Positions 19,579 to 27,725 of a stretch of DNA of 64,000 bases are shown here, piece by piece. The stretch lies in contig NZ_JAWJEJ010000001.1 in NCBI RefSeq assembly GCF_032911445.1, positions 2,418,001-2,482,000 of the forward strand, read 5' to 3'. The notes under the pieces were generated by a model. That model saw only the letters and a list, made by a program, of their open reading frames with translations, made no database searches and had not been told where the DNA came from. The translations under genes were made by a program, and so were the position numbers. The stretch comes from Sphingomonas sp. HF-S4 (GTDB lineage Bacteria; Pseudomonadota; Alphaproteobacteria; Sphingomonadales; Sphingomonadaceae). How positions within the stretch are numbered: position 1 is the first letter of the stretch; each line of letters starts with the position of its first letter.

Positions 19579-19890
19579 TCAGTGCGGGAACTTGGTGTCG
19601 ATAAAGATGCGGACGAACTCCGCAGGATCGGGTTGGCCGCCATTGGCCTGCTCGAACTTGGCGCGGCCGGCTCGCCAGACCTCGGCGAGCGCGCCGGGCG
19701 TGCCGGGCGGGAACTGCATCCGCGCGACGACGATGTCGCGCCAGCCGCCGGTTTCGCCGAACATCGCATGGAATTGCGGCTCGCGCGCCCGCAACGCCGC
19801 GTCGCGCGCGGGATCGAGATGGCCGATCGCATCGAGCACATAGCTGTCGAGCAATTCGAGGAACGGCTTGCCGGTGTACCGATCGGACAT
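19579..19890 (-). CDS. conserved hypothetical protein (103 aa)
   Basis: A soluble 103-residue protein (MSDRYTGKPFLELLDSYV...) with no signal peptide, membrane segment or recognised motif. Acidic N-terminal helix, then GGWRDIVVARMQFPPGTP and a C-terminal VRIFIDTKFPH. Its ATG overlaps the stop of the upstream secreted-protein gene by one base (TGATG), and glmS starts 21 bp after it, so it is embedded in the glmU-glmS unit. Function unknown. Confidence 0.7.
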   Translation of the reverse strand: MSDRYTGKPFLELLDSYVLDAIGHLDPARDAALRAREPQFHAMFGETGGWRDIVVARMQFPPGTPGALAEVWRAGRAKFEQANGGQPDPAEFVRIFIDTKFPH

Positions 19891-20303
19891 CAGCCGGTGA
19901 CTTCGATCTGGCTGGCGGTTTCGGCATCGATCCGCGTCTGGTGATAGACGGTGCCGTCGCGCCGCGGGATCGGCACGCGCTTCGCGACGCCGGTCACGCG
20001 GATGCGCTTGCCGGCGAGAAGCTCGCGCGGCTCACCACCCAGCCGCGTCTTGAGCTCGGCGATCGCACCCGGCTTGAGCTCGACGGTGAGGTTGGCCGGA
20101 TCGCGATAGTCGGCGCTCGAATTGAGATAGACGGCGAAGCCCGATTCGCCGACCGAGCCGACCTGGAACTCGAACACACCCTCGACATCGCCCGAGGCCG
20201 CCGCGGCGATCGCCTGGGCCGGGTTCATTGCGGGTTTGGACTGCGCCGCGGCCGGCGATGCGACGAGCAGCGCCAGCGCTGCGAACCCGAGCAACTGCTT
20301 CAT
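19890..20303 (-). CDS. secreted hypothetical protein, possible OB-fold
   Basis: 137 residues. A Sec signal peptide (MKQLLGFAALALLVASPAAA, cleavage after AAA-Q) is followed by a ~115-residue periplasmic domain rich in beta-strand pattern, with VFEFQVGSVGESGFAVYLNS and KRIRVTGVAKRVPI. This order resembles small OB-fold periplasmic proteins, but that is inference. The ATG overlaps the glmU stop (ATGA) and the stop overlaps the next gene, so it is translationally coupled within the glmU-glmS unit. No cysteine or metal-binding cluster. Confidence 0.75.
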   Translation of the reverse strand: MKQLLGFAALALLVASPAAAQSKPAMNPAQAIAAAASGDVEGVFEFQVGSVGESGFAVYLNSSADYRDPANLTVELKPGAIAELKTRLGGEPRELLAGKRIRVTGVAKRVPIPRRDGTVYHQTRIDAETASQIEVTG

Positions 20304-21661
20304 TTCGACGAACCTCCCGCCTTGCGTGCCTTCATCATTTCGCGGAAGCGCGTGCCCCAGCCGGGCTTCGATTCCTGGCGTGCGCGGGCGAGGCCCAGCG
20401 CGCCGGCCTCTACATCCTGCGTCACCACCGATCCGGCGGCGACGGTCGCATCCTTGCCGATCGACACGGGCGCGACCAGCGCGCTGTTCGACCCGATGAA
20501 CGCGCCTTCGCCGATGCTCGTACGATATTTGAAGAAGCCGTCGTAATTGCAGGTGATCGTGCCGGCGCCGATATTGGCCCCCGCCCCGACTTCGGCATCG
20601 CCGAGATAAGTGAGGTGGTTGGCCTTGGCGCCCTTGCCCAGCACCGCCTTCTTGGTCTCGACGAAATTGCCGACCTTGGCATCTTCGCCGAGCACCGTGC
20701 CGGGACGCAGGCGGGCATAGGGGCCGACCACCGCGCCGGAAGCGATCTGCGCGCCCTCGATATGGCTGAAGGCGTGAATGGTGACACGGTCGGCGACTTC
20801 GACGCCGGGGCCGAAAAACACATTGGGCTCGATCAGCACGTCCCGGCCGAGCCGCGTGTCGTGCGCGAACCACACTGTCTTGGGGGCAATCAGCGTGGCG
20901 CCGTCGGTCATCGCCTGGGCCCGACGCGCCTGCTGCCACTCGGCTTCCACTGCGGCGAGTTCCGCCCGGCTGTTGACCCCGGCGACTTCGGCGGCGGGGA
21001 CTTCGATCACTGCCGAATGACGCCCCGCCGACGCTGCGACACTGACGATGTCGGGCAAATAATATTCGCCGGCGGCATTGTCGTTTCCGACCTTGGCGAG
21101 CAGATCGAACAGGTCCGCCGCGCGCGCCGCGAACAGCCCCGAATTGCACAGCGTCACTGCACGCTCTTCGGGCGAGGCGTCCTTGAACTCGACGATGCGG
21201 TCGATGCGCCCGTCCGCGTCGGCGATAACCCGGCCATAAGCGGCGGGATCGGCCGGCCGGAAGCCGAGCGCTACCGTCGCGGGTTCGTCGTCGGCGTGCA
21301 GCCGCTCGAGCATGCGGGCGAGCGTCGCGCTGCCGACCCTTGGAACGTCGCCGAACAGGACGAGGACATCGCCTTCGAACCCGGCGAGCGCGGATCGCGC
21401 TTCGAGCACGGCATGGGCGGTGCCGAGTTGCTCGACCTGCTCGACGGTCTCGACCCCGAGCGGATGCACTGCGGCCTCGACCTGCGCGCGCCCTGCACCG
21501 ACCACGACGATCGTTCGCGCCGGATCGAGCGCGGCGACGCTGTCGACCAGGTGCAGCAGCATCGGCCGCCCGGCGAGCGGGTGGAGCACCTTGTGCGTAT
21601 CGGATTTCATCCGCGTGCCCTTGCCCGCGGCAAGGATGATCGCGGCTATTGGCGATGTCAT
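20300..21661 (-). CDS. glmU: bifunctional UDP-N-acetylglucosamine pyrophosphorylase / glucosamine-1-phosphate N-acetyltransferase
   Basis: 453 residues. The N-terminal uridyltransferase domain has LAAGKGTRMKSD and VLFGDVP. The C-terminal left-handed beta-helix acetyltransferase has hexapeptide repeats, VGPYARLRPG, NFVETKKA, and GTITCNYDGFFKYRT with the catalytic region. It makes UDP-GlcNAc in two steps for peptidoglycan and LPS. The ATG at 21661 is preceded by GGAGGG with 6-nt spacing; upstream in-frame Met codons would add a non-homologous tail. It is divergent from gph and the first gene of the unit leading to glmS. Confidence 0.96.
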   Translation of the reverse strand: MTSPIAAIILAAGKGTRMKSDTHKVLHPLAGRPMLLHLVDSVAALDPARTIVVVGAGRAQVEAAVHPLGVETVEQVEQLGTAHAVLEARSALAGFEGDVLVLFGDVPRVGSATLARMLERLHADDEPATVALGFRPADPAAYGRVIADADGRIDRIVEFKDASPEERAVTLCNSGLFAARAADLFDLLAKVGNDNAAGEYYLPDIVSVAASAGRHSAVIEVPAAEVAGVNSRAELAAVEAEWQQARRAQAMTDGATLIAPKTVWFAHDTRLGRDVLIEPNVFFGPGVEVADRVTIHAFSHIEGAQIASGAVVGPYARLRPGTVLGEDAKVGNFVETKKAVLGKGAKANHLTYLGDAEVGAGANIGAGTITCNYDGFFKYRTSIGEGAFIGSNSALVAPVSIGKDATVAAGSVVTQDVEAGALGLARARQESKPGWGTRFREMMKARKAGGSSK

Positions 21662-21736
21662 TGAAAGCCCTCCGGGAACGCCCCCTGCCATGACACGCTT
21701 GCCAATTCCATAGCGATACTGGCAGGCGCCGCCGCC

Positions 21737-22414
21737 ATGACCGACTTTCCCTTCGACCTTGTCGGGTTCGATCTCGACGGAACCTTGTTCGACACCAGCG
21801 CCGACCTGGCCGATGCGGTCAATCACGCGCTGGCGCTGCTCGGGCGGCCGGCGCTGGGCGTCGATGCGGTCCGGCCGATGATCGGGCGCGGGGGGAAATT
21901 CATGCTGCAGCAGGGGCTCGAAGCGTCGGGCGGGTGCGACCCCGCCGTGCTGGAACGGCTCTATCCGGAGCTGCTCGATTATTATGGCGCCAACATCGCG
22001 CGGGCGACCTGCGCCTTTCCCGGCCTGACAGCGGCGCTGGATGCGCTTCAGGCACGCGGGGCCAAGGCCGCGATCGTCACCAACAAGGCCGAGAACCTCG
22101 CAGTGAAGCTGGTCGCCGAGCTCGGGCTAGACCATCGCTTTGCCTGCGTGATCGGCGGCGACACGATGGGCCCCGACGGCCGCAAGCCCTCCCCCGCCGG
22201 CATCGAGGAGATGATCCGGCGTTGCGGCGGCGCGCGCGCAGCCTTTGTCGGCGATTCGATCTTCGACATCGAGGCGGCACGCGCCGCCGGCATCCCCTCG
22301 ATCGCAGTCAGCTTCGGCTTCCTGTCGCAGCCGGTCGGCACGCTGGGCGCCGACGCAGTGATCGACCATTTCGACGAACTCTTGCCCGTGCTCGACCGGC
22401 TGGGCACTACCTGA
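21737..22414 (+). CDS. gph: phosphoglycolate phosphatase (HAD family)
   Basis: 225 residues of the haloacid dehalogenase fold. Motif I FDLDGTLFDT supplies the nucleophile and acid/base Asp pair (Asp11/Asp13 region), motif II Thr lies in AAIVTNKAE, Lys in GRKPSPAG, and the acidic motif IV in FVGDSIFDIEAA. Most similar in arrangement to Gph, which dephosphorylates 2-phosphoglycolate from oxidative DNA repair or oxygenase side reactions. Substrate assignment within HAD phosphatases is uncertain. It is divergent from glmU, a common sphingomonad-type arrangement. Confidence 0.85.
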   Translation: MTDFPFDLVGFDLDGTLFDTSADLADAVNHALALLGRPALGVDAVRPMIGRGGKFMLQQGLEASGGCDPAVLERLYPELLDYYGANIARATCAFPGLTAALDALQARGAKAAIVTNKAENLAVKLVAELGLDHRFACVIGGDTMGPDGRKPSPAGIEEMIRRCGGARAAFVGDSIFDIEAARAAGIPSIAVSFGFLSQPVGTLGADAVIDHFDELLPVLDRLGTT

Positions 22415-22488
22415 CCGGGAGATTCCCGGAGTTACCCGGCGCTTGCATTTGGCCCACGGGGCGCAGAGCATAGCAGGGAGAACGTGGC

Positions 22489-22953
22489 GTGGGTCGGTTT
22501 GGGGGGATGATAAAGGTGGGCGCTTCCGTCACGCCTAAGCCCGTGGGCGCCTTCGGGTTCGGCGGCCGGATCGCCGTCGCGAGGCTCGCCGAGCTCGTCC
22601 AACTCACCTTGGTCGCCGATGCGGCGATCATCGATCTTCGCGCTTATGCCGAGCGCCAGCGCGCGATCGGCGCCGCCGAGTGCCTGGAGACCGCGGGCAT
22701 CCTGTTGCCGGGCGGCAAAACCGAATTCGCCGAAGCGATGTTGTGGCAACTCGCCGACCCGATTGAGGCCGGGGCGAACGGCTTTTCTTCTTATGCCGGA
22801 GCGCCGCTGCACGATGCCGACGGCGCGCTGCTCGGGCGGATCGTGGCGCTCCAGCGCGGCCAGCGCAGCTTCGACGGGCACGACCTCAAGATCCTGCGCA
22901 CCGTCGCCGATATCGTGACGGACCTGCTGGCGCCGCCTCAGCCGGCCAGCTGA
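22489..22953 (+). CDS. GAF-like domain protein
   Basis: 154 residues. After a short basic head, residues ~25-145 read like a single GAF fold: RLAELVQLTLVADAAIIDLR, a central ADPIEAGANGFSSYAGAPL and LGRIVALQRGQRSFDGHDL. The last stretch (LLGRIVAL ... DLKILRTVADIV) is the usual GAF end where the C-terminal helix would link to an output domain, which is absent. GGGAG lies 8 nt before GTG 22489; ATG 22507 is an alternative. Its 3' end overlaps the convergent 22938-23249 gene by 16 bp. Ligand unknown. Confidence 0.65.
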   Translation: MGRFGGMIKVGASVTPKPVGAFGFGGRIAVARLAELVQLTLVADAAIIDLRAYAERQRAIGAAECLETAGILLPGGKTEFAEAMLWQLADPIEAGANGFSSYAGAPLHDADGALLGRIVALQRGQRSFDGHDLKILRTVADIVTDLLAPPQPAS

Positions 22954-23249
22954 CGCAACATCTGGGGGGCCTCGACGAAGCGCGCGAGCCGGGCGCGTCC
23001 GCGCGCGGTCAGCGCGGCGTCGACCGCCTCGGGACCGCCTGGGCCGACAACGAACGCCTCGTAGCATACCATGCCGGAGTCGTTGAGCTGCTGGAAGACG
23101 CGGATGAAATCGACCTGGCGCTCGGTGGAGGCGTGCATGCCGACATCGGCCGGACGCAGCGTGGCAACGATCGGCCAGCTCGACCAGAGTGCCTCGACGA
23201 TCGCCCGGGCGTCGGTATCGTCAAAAGCCTCTGCGGATTCGTCGTTCAC
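22938..23249 (-). CDS. hypothetical protein (103 aa)
   Basis: A soluble acidic 103-residue protein beginning MNDESAEAFDDTDARAIVEA, with a VGMHASTERQVDFIRVFQQL segment and a C-terminal ARGRARLARFVEAPQML. No signal, membrane segment or recognised family. It converges on the GAF-like gene with a 16-bp overlap at the 3' ends. Codon use looks like that of the neighbours, supporting a real gene. Confidence 0.6.
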   Translation of the reverse strand: MNDESAEAFDDTDARAIVEALWSSWPIVATLRPADVGMHASTERQVDFIRVFQQLNDSGMVCYEAFVVGPGGPEAVDAALTARGRARLARFVEAPQMLRQLAG

Positions 23250-23597
23250 AAAACTGCCTCGCTGACCTGGCTTGCACGTGCCGTTGCGCCCCTTTGCCGA
23301 TGCCCTGCTATTCCTGCCGGTAACGATTAACCTTTACCTAAGAGAGGTTAACAAACCCCTAATATCCGCCAGCGCTGCCCAATTTTCCCTCGCCTGGTCG
23401 ATTGGAATCGTTTCGTGCGCAATGATCGAGCGGTTAATTTTTCGGATTTTCAGTAACGATCGGAAAGACTGCCTCCAATGATGGCCAACTTGCGCAGCTT
23501 GGAACTTAAAATCTCAAAGCACTCGATAGATCCATACAATATAGTCAAGTTTGAACAATTAAATATTTCAGGACCATACCAATCGAATCATTAATGT
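23250..23597. other. AT-rich intergenic region
   Basis: This gap is markedly poorer in GC than its surroundings, especially 23390-23600 (runs such as TTAATTTTTCGG and TTAAATATTTCAGG). It holds the likely promoter of the minus-strand 103-residue gene and the region downstream of the nucleotidyltransferase operon. A 38-codon frame, 23478-23594 on the plus strand, has no Shine-Dalgarno and is not called. No RNA gene recognised. Confidence 0.5.
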
Positions 23598-24599
23598 TTA
23601 AGCGGATCGCGCGCCCTTGCGCCATTTGGTCCAGAGGTGCCGCGCCAGCATCGCCGGGGGCATGCGCATCGCGTGTCCCCGCAAATAGAAAGCGAGCCGA
23701 GTAACCCGGGCGGTGGGCCGACCCCAGCCGTCGCGTGCGAGCATCCGCCGTTGGAACAGCGGATCGGCGGCGTCCCAGCCGTGCCACGCCGCGTCGATCG
23801 TCGTGCCGTAGAGCCTGCGCACCTGGCGCGCGGCGCGCCGGACCGCCGCGGTCAGACCATGCTGCGCGGCGCGCGCGGCAAGCCCCTCGGCGCCCTCTTC
23901 GATCAGGCAGTGGATGTCCCAAAGGTTGCGCATCCCGCCCGCAAGGTCGCCATCGGCGAACAAATGCGCGGCGGCGTGGACGATCCGGTCGGCGGGATTG
24001 AGGACGCGCAGTCCGTTGGCAAGCAGTTCGCTGTCGGCGATCAGCGCGGCGGCATCGGGAGCGATCCGCGCAGTCAGCGGCAGGATCGTGTGGTGAACAT
24101 CGATCATCCGATCGCGCTCGCGATGGATCAGCGGCGGCAACTCGTGCATCCAGCGGCGATAATAGAGATCGTCATAGGGATCGGGCTTGACCCATTCCCA
24201 GCCCGCGGCGAGCAGCAAGGCCTCGGCCTCCTCGATCCGCTCGCGTGGCACGAGGATGTCGAGATCGCCGATCGAGCGGCCGGCGCCCGCCGACAGCCCT
24301 GCGGCGACATAGGCGGTGCCCTTGAGCAGCACTACCGGCATGCCGCTCGGCCCGAGCGCACGGCGCGCCATCTCGGCTTCCCACAAGGCCGCCGCCCTGC
24401 CTTGTGCCGCCGAGGCGCGGGCGTCTTCGAGGAGGCGCGCGGCGGCACGCGGCATCGGCAACCCGTCGAGCCGGTGCGCGAGCGTGCCGATCAGTTGCTC
24501 GGCGCGGGCGATCGCGAACAGCGCGGTCCAGCCCTGGGCGTCGAGCGTCGCGGTGGAGGCTGGATCGCGCAGCGCGTCGGCGAGGATGCGCGCGTTCAT
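23598..24599 (-). CDS. nucleotidyltransferase family protein (HPr-rel-A system)
   Basis: 333 residues resembling the NTP_transf_5 group. MPVVLLKGTAYVAAG is followed by the nucleotidyltransferase signature GRSIGDLDILVPRE, whose D-x-D would bind metal, then a helical domain with DVHHTILPL and NPADRIVHAAAHLF. The start at 24599 gives an ATGA overlap with the HprK-like gene; a Met four codons earlier is also possible. Relatives occur beside HprK-like kinases and PqqD-like proteins, including some lasso-peptide clusters where kinase and transferase modify a phosphoserine. Here no lasso cyclase is present, so the substrate is unknown. Confidence 0.82.
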   Translation of the reverse strand: MNARILADALRDPASTATLDAQGWTALFAIARAEQLIGTLAHRLDGLPMPRAAARLLEDARASAAQGRAAALWEAEMARRALGPSGMPVVLLKGTAYVAAGLSAGAGRSIGDLDILVPRERIEEAEALLLAAGWEWVKPDPYDDLYYRRWMHELPPLIHRERDRMIDVHHTILPLTARIAPDAAALIADSELLANGLRVLNPADRIVHAAAHLFADGDLAGGMRNLWDIHCLIEEGAEGLAARAAQHGLTAAVRRAARQVRRLYGTTIDAAWHGWDAADPLFQRRMLARDGWGRPTARVTRLAFYLRGHAMRMPPAMLARHLWTKWRKGARSA

Positions 24600-25456
24600 G
24601 CCGCGTCCCATAGCCGCTCGACCTGGGCGAGCGCAGTCGCGGTGTCAGGATAGTCGAGCGCACGCGCCGGCACCGACCGCACCAGCCGCGTGAGCGCATC
24701 GAACCCGCGTTCGGCGAGCGCGACGTAATTGGTCGAGGCCTGGGTGAGGCGGACGAAGGTCTCGCTCGGCAGCACTTCGCGCTCGGCGGCGGCGAAGCCA
24801 TAGCTCGGGAACAGGATCAGCCGCGGCTCCGCCGGCTCGGCCATCGTCGCGATCGCGCGCGTATCGGGGACGAGATGGCGGATATCGCCCTTGGGGGTGC
24901 CGCGGAGCAGCGGGCCGAAGCGCGCGTCGGGCAGTGCCCTTTCCATCACCGCGATCGCCTGGTTCTTGAGACTGATGAGGCGCGGAAAGGCGTGGACCAG
25001 CCCGGTGACGGGATCGAGCAGCGCGAACTCGTCGCCCATCAGCCGCCAGCCGCGCGCCATCAGCAGCGCGGCGAGGGTCGATTTGCCCGCGCCGGACAGC
25101 CCGGTCATCAGCAGCGCCTGCCCGTCGCGGGCGACCGCCGAGGCGTGGAGCAGCAGATAGCGGCGCTGGCCGAGCGCCATCTGGAGGTTCATCGCCATCT
25201 CGGCGGCGAGCAGCCCCTGCGCGAGCGGCAGCGGCGCGGCATCGGGGATGACGAAGTCGCCACCGATATGCACCGAGGGGCGCAGCACGCGGCGCCACGG
25301 TCGCGCGGCGAAGAGGTGGACGTTGAAATCGGGAATGCCGTCTTCGGGCTTGGGATAGTCGCGATAGAGGTCGTTCAGCGTTGTGATCGGCGCGAGCCAG
25401 GCGCTGCCGATGCGGAACCCGATCGGGCCGATGCGGAGCGCGGTGGCGTGCCTCAC
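24596..25456 (-). CDS. HprK-related kinase A
   Basis: 286 residues with the core of HPr kinase/phosphorylase: P-loop GLSGAGKST at 119-127, preceded by LLLHASAVARDGQALL, and GDEFALL at 141-147 as the acidic metal-binding strand. The rest of the N terminus (IGPIGFRIGS, YPKPEDGIPDF) matches the HprK-related kinase A type (TIGR04352 in my recollection) rather than true HprK; there is no nearby HPr or PTS gene. Overlaps PqqD upstream and the nucleotidyltransferase downstream by 4 bp each, so all three are co-translated. A protein- or peptide-serine kinase role is inferred. Confidence 0.85.
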   Translation of the reverse strand: MRHATALRIGPIGFRIGSAWLAPITTLNDLYRDYPKPEDGIPDFNVHLFAARPWRRVLRPSVHIGGDFVIPDAAPLPLAQGLLAAEMAMNLQMALGQRRYLLLHASAVARDGQALLMTGLSGAGKSTLAALLMARGWRLMGDEFALLDPVTGLVHAFPRLISLKNQAIAVMERALPDARFGPLLRGTPKGDIRHLVPDTRAIATMAEPAEPRLILFPSYGFAAAEREVLPSETFVRLTQASTNYVALAERGFDALTRLVRSVPARALDYPDTATALAQVERLWDAA

Positions 25457-25722
25457 AGCCGCTCCACCAGCCCGGTTGCGATGAGCTCGCCGAGGCGCGC
25501 GGCGAGCGCGGCGGGGTCGGCATCGACAAGGTCGAAGCGCTCGGCAAGGCGCGCGAGCAGGTCGGTCTCCGACAGCGGCTTCTCGGCAAGCGCTTCGAGA
25601 ATCTCGGGGACCGGGCTATCGACGATGTGCGTGATGCCCGAGGCACGATGATAGATCAGCGTCAGCGCGTCGAGGGGTACGATGCGCAGCGTTTCCTTTG
25701 GGGCGGCCTGGTAGCGCATCAT
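25453..25722 (-). CDS. PqqD-like peptide chaperone, HPr-rel-A system
   Basis: 89 residues with the PqqD/RRE fold pattern: LTLIYHRASGITHIVDSPV (beta strands contacting a peptide) followed by helices ILEALAEKPLSETDLLARL and ELIATGLVERL. PqqD-like domains bind leader peptides of ribosomally made, modified peptides and deliver them to enzymes. Being first in the three-gene unit with a kinase and a nucleotidyltransferase suggests it presents a peptide or protein substrate. No precursor gene was identified for certain. The start is one of two adjacent ATGs (25720-25722 or 25717-25719), without a good ribosome site. Confidence 0.8.
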   Translation of the reverse strand: MMRYQAAPKETLRIVPLDALTLIYHRASGITHIVDSPVPEILEALAEKPLSETDLLARLAERFDLVDADPAALAARLGELIATGLVERL

Positions 25723-25741
25723 TGGGGCCGGGCTTCATTTG

Positions 25742-25950
25742 GTTCACGCGAAGACGCGAAGACGCGAAGAATAGAAAAGTGGTTCGCGCAACGACGCGAC
25801 GACGCAACGGGGGCAGGCTGCCGGGGGGCGTACGCCGCCTTCCGATACCTTCGTCGGGCGGTACTTGCGGGTTGTTGAAGGCCGCTCGCGCGGCGAAGAT
25901 CGATCGTCGCGTCGTCGCGTCGTTGCGCGGAAAACATCTTCGCGACTTCT
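25742..25950. repeat. GACGCGAAG direct repeats and inverted GC repeat
   Basis: Three tandem copies of a GACGCGAA-type unit (25745-25770) are followed by CGCGCAACGACGCGACGACG, whose inverse (GTCGCGTCGTCGCGTCGTTG) occurs at 25907-25926. The two arms lie about 100 bases apart and flank 25806-25906, which holds no gene. It separates the HPr-rel-A operon from the upstream secreted-protein gene. Confidence 0.6.
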
Positions 25951-25984
25951 GAAACGGACGCGCGGTAAAATGTCACGCCCGCCC

Positions 25985-26058
25985 CCCGTTCGTGCTGCGC
26001 TTGTTCAACATGCGGTTTGAAGAAAGAACGGCCCTTCGACAAGCGCAGGGCGAACGGG
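25985..26058. repeat. intergenic inverted repeat (CCGTTCGTGCTG type), copy 1
   Basis: CCCGTTCGTGCTGCGCTTGT is answered by ACAAGCGCAGGGCGAACGGG, with AAAGAACGG between. A second copy is at 43611-43695. It lies immediately after the stop of the 26074-26463 gene. Confidence 0.75.
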
Positions 26059-26073
26059 TGTCTACGCCAGCGT

Positions 26074-26463
26074 TCAGCCGCGCGGCATCTGCAGCGAGGC
26101 GAAGCAGGTGAAGCCGCTGGTGCCCGATTGCAGGCGGCGGATGTAATTGGTGTAGGCGCGGCTGCGCTCGGCATCGGTGCCGGGCAGCGTGCCGCCCGAA
26201 AGCGCACGCTTGACGTCCTCCGCCTTGAACGCGGTGCCGGCAGGCGGATAGGCGCCGGGCGTGCCGGCGGGAACCAGCGTGCCGTCGGCCGCGACATAAT
26301 TGCCCGCGCGGGCCGGATCGGGCACCTGGATCTCGCAATTGATCACCGACGCGCTGGTCTGCGCCAGCGCCGGGCGGATCGAGACGATCGCCGACGCGCC
26401 CGCCGCGCCGAGCATCAATGCACGACGGCGTGAAGCAACGGGTCCGGTGGGTTGATCGGCCAT
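26074..26463 (-). CDS. secreted protein with twin-arginine-like signal
   Basis: 129 residues. The N terminus PVASRRRALMLGAAGASAI followed by PALAQ resembles a Tat signal (S-R-R-x-x-L) with an Ala-rich hydrophobic core. The mature part has two cysteines (in INCEIQVPD and FTCFASLQM) that could form a disulfide, and an AERSRAYTNYIRRLQSGTSG helix. No family recognised. It lies upstream of, and on the same strand as, the PqqD-HprK-nucleotidyltransferase unit but is separated from it by 351 bases of repeats, so a link is only suggestive. Divergent from phoR. Confidence 0.7.
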   Translation of the reverse strand: MADQPTGPVASRRRALMLGAAGASAIVSIRPALAQTSASVINCEIQVPDPARAGNYVAADGTLVPAGTPGAYPPAGTAFKAEDVKRALSGGTLPGTDAERSRAYTNYIRRLQSGTSGFTCFASLQMPRG

Positions 26464-26525
26464 GATGCCTTGTCATGCGCCCGCGCCGCTTTCGCAATCG
26501 TAAATCCGTGCCTAGAACGGGACAT

Positions 26526-27725
26526 ATGCATTCTTATCTCGGGGTCCGGACAGCATTGGCACTCGTCGTCGCGGTGATCGCCGCGGCGGCCAGCCTGGTG
26601 CTCAACGGCGACGCGCAGGCAAGCCTGATCGTGCTCGTCTGCGCCGCCGCGGCGGTGCTGATCGCGGCGGGCGGCGGCGATCCCGCCCCGGCCCCGCCAC
26701 CGCGCTGGAGCGAAGCGACTCGCGAACCCGCTATCGCCGACGTGGTCGAGGCAATCGCCGAGCCGGTGCTGGTGATCGCCGACAATCGGGTGGAAGCCGC
26801 CAATCAGGGCGCGCGCGAATTGCTCGGCGAGCATGTGCTGGGCGAGGACGTCCGCGTCGCGATCCGCCACCCCGCCGCAGCCGAGCGGCTGATGCGCGCC
26901 GACAATGGTGCTCCCGGCGCGCCGATCCACCTTGTCGGACTGGGGACGCGCGACCAGCGCTGGGAAATGCGCGTGCGCACGCTCGGCGACGGCCGGCGGG
27001 TGGTGCATCTGGTCGACCGGACGGGCAGCTATGCGGCCGAGCGGATGCGCGTCGATTTCGTCGCGAACGCCAGCCACGAGCTGCGCACCCCGCTCGCCTC
27101 GATGCTCGGCTATGTCGAGACTCTCCGGGAAGATGCCGGGGACGACCCCGAGACGCGCAGCCGCTTCCTCAAGATCGTTTTCGGCGAGGCGCAGCGGATG
27201 CAGCGGCTGATCGAGGACCTGATCTCGCTGAGCCGGATCGAGGCCGAGAAATATCGCGTCCCCGACAAGGATGTCGATCTCGCCGAACTGACCCAGCAGG
27301 TCACGGTCGAGCTGTCGGGTAGCCCGCGCGCTGCCGACCTGGTCACCCAGATCGCCGACGTGCCGCCAGTGGCGGGCGATCCGACCCAGCTCAGCCAGAT
27401 CCTCCACAACGTCATCGGCAATGCGATGAAATATGGCCGCGAAGGCACGCCGGTCACGGTCTCGCTCCAGCCCGAAGGCGAGGCGATGGTGCGCCTTACC
27501 GTGTCCGACGAAGGCGAGGGCATCCCGGCGCAGCACCTGCCGCGGCTGACCGAGCGTTTCTATCGCGTCGATTCAGGACGCAGCCGTTCGCTTGGCGGCA
27601 CCGGGCTGGGGCTCGCGATCGTCAAGCATATCGTCGAGCGGCACCGCGGCCGGCTCGATATCGCCAGCACCGTCGGCAAGGGAACGACCGTGACGATGCT
27701 GCTCCCGGTCCGCCGATTGTCATAA
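26526..27725 (+). CDS. phoR: phosphate regulon sensor histidine kinase
   Basis: 399 residues. Two short hydrophobic stretches at ~6-28 and ~32-47, a PAS-like domain ~60-170 (VLVIADNRVEAANQGARELL), HisKA with phospho-His in FVANASHELRTPLAS, N-box HNVIGNAMKYGRE, G boxes DEGEGIPAQHLPRLTERFYRVD and GGTGLGLAIVKHI. Starting at ATG 26526 gives a normal PhoR length. It is followed directly by pstSCAB-phoU-phoB and so controls phosphate starvation genes by phosphorylating PhoB. The stop overlaps the candidate Pho box before pstS. Confidence 0.92.
   Translation: MHSYLGVRTALALVVAVIAAAASLVLNGDAQASLIVLVCAAAAVLIAAGGGDPAPAPPPRWSEATREPAIADVVEAIAEPVLVIADNRVEAANQGARELLGEHVLGEDVRVAIRHPAAAERLMRADNGAPGAPIHLVGLGTRDQRWEMRVRTLGDGRRVVHLVDRTGSYAAERMRVDFVANASHELRTPLASMLGYVETLREDAGDDPETRSRFLKIVFGEAQRMQRLIEDLISLSRIEAEKYRVPDKDVDLAELTQQVTVELSGSPRAADLVTQIADVPPVAGDPTQLSQILHNVIGNAMKYGREGTPVTVSLQPEGEAMVRLTVSDEGEGIPAQHLPRLTERFYRVDSGRSRSLGGTGLGLAIVKHIVERHRGRLDIASTVGKGTTVTMLLPVRRLS

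Noticed and set aside
23478..23594. 38-codon plus-strand frame in the AT-rich gap, possible peptide precursor
   Set aside because: No Shine-Dalgarno, no leader-core pattern and opposite strand to the HprK/PqqD operon; kept only as a remark.
25742..25950. Tandem GACGCGAAG units considered as a CRISPR array
   Set aside because: Units are 8-9 bases with no spacers and form inverted repeats; not a CRISPR structure.
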